From assembly GCA_937919015.1 (NCBI GenBank), contig CALFPN010000051.1, positions 1 to 18,537 on the forward strand: a DNA stretch of 18,537 nt. The letters are read 5' to 3'. Source of the stretch: an uncultured Clostridia bacterium. GTDB lineage: Bacteria > Bacillota > Clostridia > Lachnospirales > Anaerotignaceae. The position numbers were made by a program, and so were the translations under genes. Within the stretch, counting starts at the first letter, position 1, and the number at the start of each line of letters is the position of its first letter. This document shows, one piece after another, positions 12,941-18,537 of the stretch. Under the pieces are notes generated by a model. The model was given only the letters and a program-made list of their open reading frames with translations, was not told the origin of the DNA and did not search any database.

Positions 12941-13810
12941 TCATTTCTGTTTCTGTCGGCTCATAACCGCCACAGAGGAAAGCACCAGCACAATACCGGT
13001 CAGCTTCCACATGGATACGCTTTCATGGAACACCACAATGCCCAAGACCGCCGCCACAACAGGTTCAATGGTGGCCGTTACAGACGCCTTGGATGCAGGC
13101 AGTCCACTCAGCCCTTTCGTATAGCTCAAATAAGGCACCACTGTTGTCAGAAGGGCGAAGGAAACCGCCAAGGGCCACTGTCCCAGTTCCGTGATCTGCG
13201 TTACCACCGCCACAGGCTCCACTAAAAATGCCATGGTAATGGCTGCCATCAGGAAGGTGTAAAAAGAAATGGTCAGGGAACTGTATCCCGCACGGATGGC
13301 ATAGGTACCGAAAATACTATACAGGGCATAGCCGATGCCCGACGCCAGACCAATGGCGATTCCCTGCCAGGTAAAGGCCGCACCGCCTTCCAAAAGCCCC
13401 GTCACCAGAATACATCCCACAAAGGTCATCAAAAGGACGATGCCCTTTGTTTTCGTCATCTTTTCCCCAAACAGCAGAATGGAAAACAGCATAACAAAGG
13501 TGGGTGCCGTATAAAGCAGCACCGCTGCAACCCCAAGGCTGGTCAGATTAACCGCCTTCATATAGGCCCAGCTGAAAAAGGTAAAGCTGACAATGCCCGT
13601 GCCCACAAAATAGCGCAGGTGCTTCCAATCCTTCAGCCTAAGCTGCTTTTTATCTTTTGCAAAGATAATGATGAACAGCATCGCCGCTGCCAGCACACCT
13701 TTCACAAACAGCATCTGCATCTCCGTAAAGCCCAATCGATCGATGGCCTTTGTGAAAACGCCGATCAGCCCCCAGCTGACCCCGGCAATCAGCACCAAAA
13801 TATAGGACAT
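12941..13810 (-). CDS. EamA/DMT-family transporter
   Basis: A 289-residue inner-membrane protein of the drug/metabolite transporter superfamily (RhaT/YdcZ-like EamA exporters). Ten hydrophobic segments form two EamA repeats (about 4-133 and 145-282). The first starts YILVLIAGVSWGLIGVFTK and the second AIGLASGIGYALYSIFG; EKMTKTKGIVLLMTFVGC and HESVSMWKLTGIVLVLSSV are the usual ends. A GTG at 13819 is in frame, but it overlaps the Shine-Dalgarno GAGGTG; the ATG at 13810, 8 nt after GAGG, is preferred. It starts 12 nt after the addA stop and is probably cotranscribed with it. The substrate is unknown; amino acids or related metabolites are common for the family. Confidence 0.92.
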   Translation of the reverse strand: MSYILVLIAGVSWGLIGVFTKAIDRLGFTEMQMLFVKGVLAAAMLFIIIFAKDKKQLRLKDWKHLRYFVGTGIVSFTFFSWAYMKAVNLTSLGVAAVLLYTAPTFVMLFSILLFGEKMTKTKGIVLLMTFVGCILVTGLLEGGAAFTWQGIAIGLASGIGYALYSIFGTYAIRAGYSSLTISFYTFLMAAITMAFLVEPVAVVTQITELGQWPLAVSFALLTTVVPYLSYTKGLSGLPASKASVTATIEPVVAAVLGIVVFHESVSMWKLTGIVLVLSSVAVMSRQKQK

Positions 13811-13822
13811 CCTTTTCACCTC

Positions 13823-16800
13823 TTATCCCACTGAAATCGTCTTGCCCATGGCAAAGGAATAAATCAACATTTCCCCCACAGGCAACCCCAGTCCCCGTTC
13901 CAATGCAATTTGATAAAGCCGCAGCTGGATACGGTAACGAGCCTTTAATTCCTCTTCATCATAAATCCGGTCAGACTTATAGTCAAGGAGGATGACTTGA
14001 TTGTTTTCAATGAAATAACAGTCAATGATCCCATTGACCAGAATCGTATCTGTCACATCCGCGTACTCTTTTCCGTAAAACAGTTCTTTCGGCTGCATCA
14101 GCAGGGAAAAGGTTCGTTCTGTTTCTATGGTATCGGCAGTACGGAGTCTCTGTGCCAGTTTGCTGCGGAAAAATTGCAGAAGTTCCTTTCGACGGACAGC
14201 CTTCGCCTCTTCCTCCGTCAGTCTGCCCTTCTGCACCAGCTCCGAAATAAGATTTTCCAGACTTTCCCCGTCATATTCCTTTCTGAGGTCACATTCTTCC
14301 AGCACCGTATGCATAGCCGTACCGATCTGTGCGCCGGTCAGTCCTTTTGTTCCCTGTTTTTCCGGCAGGCGGATGATTTTCGGCGCAGTCTGCAGTTCGC
14401 CGCTCATTTCTTCCTGATATTTTCGTTTGATCTCGGAAATAGAAAGTTTCGCAGGCAGTTTCGTTTCCTTTCCATACGGATACTGCCAGCTGAAAATACG
14501 GAAAATATCCTCTCGGTTTTTCGTCATTTCTCCAAAACTTTCCCATCTTTCAAAATATTCCTTCTGTTCCTCTGCCAGTTTCTGTTCCGCATCCACCGGC
14601 TTCAGCACTGTATCCCTTGTCAGGATGGAAAGGGCCCAGACAGAATCCTCCTTTGCAAAACGATGATCTGTATTCCCATCCGCAGGCACCACTTCGCAGG
14701 AAGGATGTCTCAGATAGGCAGGCATCACCCAGTCGAAATAGCTTTTCGCTCTGCGCAGACGGAACAAAGGCAAGGTCTGTTTTTCCGTTTCCGCTGCCTG
14801 TGCCCATTTCCCCAGAGATTTTCCCAGATCCTTCGTTGTTCCCGTTAAAATCAGTTTTTCCTTGGCACGGGTCAGGGCAACATACAGCACGCGGATCTCC
14901 TCTGCCAGATTTTCCATTTTGATGGCATCCGCCAGAGAGATTTTGGACAGGGTACGATAGGATACCCGTTTTTCCAGATCCATCCAATCCATGCCCATGC
15001 CCCATTTCTGATGGAAAATCACCTGCGCACGGGAATCCATTTCGTTGAAGGTTTTCCCCATATCGGAAACGAACACCACAGGAAATTCCAGCCCTTTGCT
15101 TTTGTGGATGGTCATCACGCGGATATGCGCAGAGGAATCATCCTGCAGTTTGGCAGAAGACGTCTCTACCTCCGCCGTTTTCATATCCTCCACATAACGG
15201 ATAAAATAAAACAGTCCCTTGCGGCTGCCCTTTTCATACTGCTCCGCCTTTTCCAGCAACAAACGCAGATTTGCCTGTCTGAGGGCACCACCAGAGGTCA
15301 TACCAAGATAATCATAATAGCCTGTTTCTCTGTAAAGCATGCGTAAAAGTTCATGGAGAGAAAGATCTCTGTTTTGTCTGCGCCAATGGTCGATATCCTC
15401 CAGAAAAGCGGAAATCTTTCCCCGCAGTTCCTCATTTTCTCCCGCTTCCAGATAATTTTGCAGACAATCATAATAGCCGCCCTTGCCGCCGCCCAAACGA
15501 ATCTGCATCAGTTCATCGGCAGTCAGGCTGTAAATGGGAGAATGCAGGATAGACAGCAAGGGGATATCCTGTCTGGGATTATCGATGAGCCGCAGCAAAT
15601 GCAGCACCGTTTCCACCTCGGGCACGGAATAATAGCCCTCCGCCGTTTCTGCGTAATAAGGCAGCCCTTCTCTGCCGAACACATCCTCCAGCACACTGCC
15701 CCAATTTTTCATGGAACGCAGGAGAATGGCAATATCCCCATACTGCAGGGGGCGATATTCCCCCGTTTTCTTGTCTAATACATGATACCCCTGCTCCATC
15801 AGGTCTTTGATGCGCCGGGCAATGGAGGTGGCCTCCACCTGTCTGCGGTCCAGTTCCTGCAATTCTTCGGAAAGCTCGGAATCTTCCCCTTCCTTTGTCT
15901 CAATCAGAAGGATCTCGTTTTCGCCGCCGTGGGGTTCTGCACAGGGCGGAAATTCCATCCCCGCATACAGGGCCGCTTCATCGTCATAATTGATGCCCCC
16001 AAATTCCCGACACATGATCTGTCGGAAAATAAAATTGACCCCATCCAATATATTCTTTCTGCTGCGGAAGTTCTTGGAAAGGATGATTTTCCGCTCCTTT
16101 CCGCCTTCCTCTGCAGGATATCTCAGATACTTTTCATTGAACAGTTCCGGCATGGCCTGACGGAAGCGATAAATGCTCTGCTTCACATCCCCCACCATAA
16201 AGCGGTTATTTTCTCCAACAGCTTCCCCCGAAACGGCAGACAGCACCAGTTCCTGCACGATATTGCTGTCCTGATATTCATCGATCATGATCTCATCATA
16301 CCGCTGGCGCAGCTCTTCCGCCGCCGCAGTGGGTCTGCCCTTTTCATCCAGCAGAACCTGCAGCGCAAAATGTTCATAATCTGTAAAATCGATGATGTTT
16401 TTCTCTCTTTTTGCCTCTGCAAACGCATCCATAAACCGTTTCGTCACATCTGCAAGGGCTTTGGCAACGGGATACAGCTTGCGGATCAGTTCCGTCTGCG
16501 TTTCCCCGCTGTAGGCAAAATAAACCTCGCCCACTTTTTTGATGGCCTCTTTGGCATCATTCCGCAGTTCCTTGATAACCTCCGCAAACTCCCTTTCCGC
16601 CCCGCGATAGGCAGGCAGGCGGGCAAAATCCACGGCAATATAAGCCAAACGCCAATCTGCATAAGGCCTGTCCAGCACATCCCGCAGGTTTTTCACCATT
16701 TGCACTTCTTTTTCCAAGAGATTGTGGTAGCCCTCAAATTCACCGCCATCCGAAAGCAAAAAGGCTTTCTGCAGTTGATACAGGGCATACTCCACATTGT

Positions 16801-17461
16801 TTCGCACACCTTCGCGGATAAAGGAAAACCATTTGCAGTCATCCACGGTCTGTCCTTCTTTCAGGTCAAAACCTTCCGCCGCTGCATCCAGCAATTCTGC
16901 GGGAGCAGGTGCACCTTCTGCATAGGTATACGCCTGCAGGATCAGATCTTTCAGTTTCTCGTCTTTCGTGGAGGTCGTAAACGTTTCCAGCAAATTTAAA
17001 AACCATTCGTTATTTTCTTCGGCATACAATGCTTCAAACAGCTCCTCCAGCACTTCCTTTTGCAGGAGTTTCACTTCCGCAGGATCAGCCGTACGGACAG
17101 CAGGGTCAATCTCCAGAATATGATAATATTCTTTGATGACCTGCAGGCAAAAAGCATGGATGGTCTTGATATCCGCCCGCGGCAAAAAAGCCATCTGGCT
17201 CTGCAGGTGGATGTTATTGGGGTCATTCTCCAGTTTTTTTGCAATGGCCCCTCCAATGCGCTGGCGCATTTCCGTTGCCGCCGCCTTGGTAAAGGTCACC
17301 ACCAAAAGGCGGCTGATATCCTGTTCCTCTTCAATGATGCGGGTGATGATGCGTTCTACCAGCACCGCCGTTTTCCCGCTGCCTGCTGCCGCAGAAATGA
17401 GCAGATCGCTTCCCCTTGCTTCTATGGCCTGTTTCTGTTGTTCTGTCCATTTGTTTGCCAT
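13823..17461 (-). CDS. addA: ATP-dependent helicase/nuclease AddA
   Basis: A 1212-residue UvrD/RecB-like subunit of AddAB, which resects double-strand breaks to a Chi site and loads RecA; B. subtilis AddA is about 1230. Helicase motifs: Q-motif (WTEQQKQAI), Walker A AAAGSGKT (24-31), VVTFTKAAATEMRQRI (Ia, 54-69), Walker B IDEYQD (393-398), VGDVKQSIYRFRQA (III), MTIHKSKGLEFPVVFV (V) and VALTRAKEKL (VI). The C-terminal RecB nuclease domain keeps H1051 (GTAMH), D1147 (GIID), D1160-Y-K1162 and Q1179/Y1183 (QLRLY), so the nuclease looks active. The ATG at 17461 has GGAGGG at 8-nt spacing. In most Firmicutes addB lies directly upstream; here an unrelated 190-residue gene takes its place. Confidence 0.97.
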   Translation of the reverse strand: MANKWTEQQKQAIEARGSDLLISAAAGSGKTAVLVERIITRIIEEEQDISRLLVVTFTKAAATEMRQRIGGAIAKKLENDPNNIHLQSQMAFLPRADIKTIHAFCLQVIKEYYHILEIDPAVRTADPAEVKLLQKEVLEELFEALYAEENNEWFLNLLETFTTSTKDEKLKDLILQAYTYAEGAPAPAELLDAAAEGFDLKEGQTVDDCKWFSFIREGVRNNVEYALYQLQKAFLLSDGGEFEGYHNLLEKEVQMVKNLRDVLDRPYADWRLAYIAVDFARLPAYRGAEREFAEVIKELRNDAKEAIKKVGEVYFAYSGETQTELIRKLYPVAKALADVTKRFMDAFAEAKREKNIIDFTDYEHFALQVLLDEKGRPTAAAEELRQRYDEIMIDEYQDSNIVQELVLSAVSGEAVGENNRFMVGDVKQSIYRFRQAMPELFNEKYLRYPAEEGGKERKIILSKNFRSRKNILDGVNFIFRQIMCREFGGINYDDEAALYAGMEFPPCAEPHGGENEILLIETKEGEDSELSEELQELDRRQVEATSIARRIKDLMEQGYHVLDKKTGEYRPLQYGDIAILLRSMKNWGSVLEDVFGREGLPYYAETAEGYYSVPEVETVLHLLRLIDNPRQDIPLLSILHSPIYSLTADELMQIRLGGGKGGYYDCLQNYLEAGENEELRGKISAFLEDIDHWRRQNRDLSLHELLRMLYRETGYYDYLGMTSGGALRQANLRLLLEKAEQYEKGSRKGLFYFIRYVEDMKTAEVETSSAKLQDDSSAHIRVMTIHKSKGLEFPVVFVSDMGKTFNEMDSRAQVIFHQKWGMGMDWMDLEKRVSYRTLSKISLADAIKMENLAEEIRVLYVALTRAKEKLILTGTTKDLGKSLGKWAQAAETEKQTLPLFRLRRAKSYFDWVMPAYLRHPSCEVVPADGNTDHRFAKEDSVWALSILTRDTVLKPVDAEQKLAEEQKEYFERWESFGEMTKNREDIFRIFSWQYPYGKETKLPAKLSISEIKRKYQEEMSGELQTAPKIIRLPEKQGTKGLTGAQIGTAMHTVLEECDLRKEYDGESLENLISELVQKGRLTEEEAKAVRRKELLQFFRSKLAQRLRTADTIETERTFSLLMQPKELFYGKEYADVTDTILVNGIIDCYFIENNQVILLDYKSDRIYDEEELKARYRIQLRLYQIALERGLGLPVGEMLIYSFAMGKTISVG

Positions 17462-17479
17462 GCCGAAATCCCTCCGTTT

Positions 17480-18052
17480 TTACAGGGCATCCCGCAGACG
17501 GATATGGAATGGTACATATCCCGTAAAGGAGCCCATAAAACTACTATAGGAATTATACCAGAAATTGCCGATAAAAGCGAAGGAAAAACCAGACAGCTCC
17601 CGATCGCCGAAAAGATATCTTGCCGTGGTCTTGTGGAACAGCTCATGAAATCTCGTCTGATAACTTGCCGCACACTGATACAGCAATTCCGCCATATCCC
17701 GTTCTTTCTGCTCCAATCCGTAAATTTCTATCAGAGCACCTTTCATTTCTTCCCAGTCCAGTTCTTTTTTCCTGCGGCGAACGATACGAATGGTATGGTG
17801 GATGGCTGCCAACTTAAAAAAACGGGATAATGTCTCTTGATCCAGCCTGTCCAGCTTTTCTCTGAAATAATTAAACATCAGCGGCGTTTCCAGAAAAACC
17901 TCATGGGCATCGGCAGCAGTACTTTCGATGCATTGGGTATAAAATGCTTCCAAAAACGGGTTTTCTCTGCCATAGGCGTTTTCCAAAAGCCGTTCCTTCT
18001 CTTCTTCGATCCAACTGCGAATGATCCTTTCCTTCTTCTTTTTTTCCATCAT
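17480..18052 (-). CDS. Protein of unknown function upstream of addA
   Basis: A 190-residue protein that I do not recognise. The first 25 residues are very rich in Lys, Arg and Glu (MMEKKKKERIIRSWIEEEKE). The middle (about 70-130) is predicted helical, with a basic patch IVRRRKKELDWEEMKGAL. The last 60 residues are aromatic-rich (FGDRELSGFSFAFIGNFWYN and YVPFHIRLRD). There is no signal peptide, transmembrane helix or cysteine cluster. The first of two adjacent ATGs (18052) is preferred, with GGGAGGTGAT 9 nt upstream. Its stop is 18 nt before addA and probably shares its transcript. Its position where addB usually sits makes a DNA-repair link possible, but nothing in the sequence proves it. It bears no resemblance to AddB, which would be over 1100 residues. 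Confidence 0.8.
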   Translation of the reverse strand: MMEKKKKERIIRSWIEEEKERLLENAYGRENPFLEAFYTQCIESTAADAHEVFLETPLMFNYFREKLDRLDQETLSRFFKLAAIHHTIRIVRRRKKELDWEEMKGALIEIYGLEQKERDMAELLYQCAASYQTRFHELFHKTTARYLFGDRELSGFSFAFIGNFWYNSYSSFMGSFTGYVPFHIRLRDAL

Positions 18053-18124
18053 AAAAAATCACCTCCCTTTCATTTTAAAAGGAAGGCGGTATGGATTCCG
18101 TTTTTTTCTCCGCAAAATGAGACA

Positions 18125-18147
18125 GGCTCCCGCAAAATGCGGGAGCC
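18125..18147 (-). terminator. Probable terminator after the Cys-rich gene
   Basis: A perfect 10-bp GC-rich stem, GGCTCCCGCA (18125-18134) with TGCGGGAGCC (18138-18147), and a 3-base loop. On the minus strand the following sequence is only partly T-rich (TGTCTCATTTT), so termination may be incomplete, with some read-through into the unknown gene and addA. Confidence 0.6.
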
Positions 18148-18159
18148 CTTCGGTAGGTA

Positions 18160-18345
18160 TTAGCAGGAACTGCAGTTGTTGCCGATGCTGTTGTTGTTGC
18201 CGCAGCAGCACAGCAGCAGGATAATCCAGATCCAGGAACTGTTGTCGCCCCAGCCGCAGCCGTTGCCATTGTTGTTGCCGCACAGGCACAGCAGAATGAT
18301 GATCCAGATGATACCATTGTCGTTACCACAGCCAAATCCACACAT
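18160..18345 (-). CDS. Small Cys/Gly/Asn-rich tandem-repeat protein, function unknown
   Basis: A 61-residue peptide made of two copies of a 26-residue unit: a polar CGNDNG or GWGDNSS head, a short Ile/Leu/Trp stretch (IIWIIILL; WIWIILLL), then a C-rich CGNNN tail (CGNNN at 22-26 and again at 48-52). The DNA repeats too, with 14 identical bases at 18191-18204 and 18269-18282, 78 bp apart. There are ten cysteines in 61 residues. The ATG at 18345 has a perfect TTAAGGAGGT, 10 nt upstream, which makes it a real gene rather than repeat noise. The hydrophobic stretches are only about 10 residues, short for membrane spans. Similar tiny Gly/Cys/Asn peptides are common in Clostridia; a coat, cell-surface or metal-binding role is conjecture. 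Confidence 0.8.
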   Translation of the reverse strand: MCGFGCGNDNGIIWIIILLCLCGNNNGNGCGWGDNSSWIWIILLLCCCGNNNSIGNNCSSC

Positions 18346-18365
18346 AATAAAAATACCTCCTTAAG

Positions 18366-18537
18366 ATAAAGTGTGTTGTTACACTCCTATCCTATGAGAT
18401 ATTTTGTGGTTTCTTGCCTGTCTGTATTTTTATTTTTCCAAAAAGGCGGAGAAAGGAAGATAGAAAAAGGCGTTCAAATAAGTGAACCGAACCAGTAAAA
18501 TCGGACAATAGTAAAAAGAGACCTCTTATTGTAGAAT
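18366..18537. other. Right edge of window, no gene seen
   Basis: This AT-rich stretch presumably holds the promoter of the Cys-rich gene. I find no good sigma-A match. A CATAGGATA (18402-18394 on the minus strand) resembles a sporulation-type -10, but its -35 is poor. A GTTCA-N6-TGAAC inverted repeat lies at 18472-18487. Confidence 0.35.

Noticed and set aside
15782..16999. A 405-codon plus-strand open frame antisense to addA
   Set aside because: Composition (Phe, His, Ile, Gln-rich) is that of a reverse-complement shadow. There is no Shine-Dalgarno, and the addA frame has full family motifs.
18191..18313. Repeated TTGTTGTTG/GCAGCA stretch as a microsatellite or CRISPR-like array
   Set aside because: It is only two imperfect copies 78 bp apart, and they encode the two repeats of the small Cys-rich protein.
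18394..18402. Sporulation sigma-K-like -10 (CATAGGATA) upstream of the Cys-rich gene
   Set aside because: The -10 fits CATA-N3-TA, but no AC-type -35 is found at the right spacing, so it is not listed as a promoter.

Overview
The window looks like the chromosome of an anaerobic Clostridia-type Firmicute. The evidence is strong AGGAGG ribosome binding sites, sigma-A promoters of TTGACA-17-TATAAT type, a Firmicute-type rpmG-secE-nusG-rplK-rplA-rplJ-rplL block, AddA rather than RecB, and an 8-cysteine clostridial ferredoxin. A gut Lachnospirales or Anaerotignum-like genome is a guess from overall style only. Almost everything is on the minus strand; only the recombinase fragment, a thioesterase, a gamma carbonic anhydrase-like gene and a ferredoxin are on the plus strand.

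Layout from the left. Positions 1-1266 hold the 3' two thirds of a large serine recombinase, cut by the window edge and therefore the end of an integrated mobile element. An alpha/beta-hydrolase (esterase) gene and an ATP-grasp ligase gene follow, translationally coupled on the minus strand. They face a PaaI-type thioesterase across a 184-bp region with two promoters and a large inverted repeat. A Na+/Ca2+ antiporter gene comes next. Then comes the ribosomal block (5136-8697): rplL, rplJ with an L10 leader and attenuator, rplA, rplK, nusG, secE and rpmG. Both rplK and rplA are preceded by an RNA motif copying the L1-binding stalk of 23S rRNA. rpoB does not follow rplL; a strong terminator does.

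Positions 8977-11831 hold a small TSCPD-domain gene and a zinc-type ABC importer operon (SBP-ATPase-permease). The importer promoter shares its -35 region with the divergent promoter of the carbonic anhydrase-like gene, and a palindrome lies over its predicted start of transcription. A 56-residue 2[4Fe-4S] ferredoxin (12649-12819) follows, framed by a promoter and a terminator. On the minus strand come an EamA transporter, addA without an adjacent addB, a 190-residue protein I do not recognise, and a 61-residue Cys/Gly/Asn-rich protein made of two tandem repeats.

Most genes are housekeeping. The parts that deserve attention are the doubled L1 autoregulation sites, the divergent regulatory regions at 3310-3484 and 11832-11977, the ATP-grasp/esterase pair, the orphan addA neighbourhood, the tandem-repeat small protein and the recombinase end. 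I saw no clear new multi-gene defence or biosynthetic system, no CRISPR array, and no tRNA or rRNA gene. Alternative start codons (GTG or TTG) were chosen for several genes because the Shine-Dalgarno position demands them.
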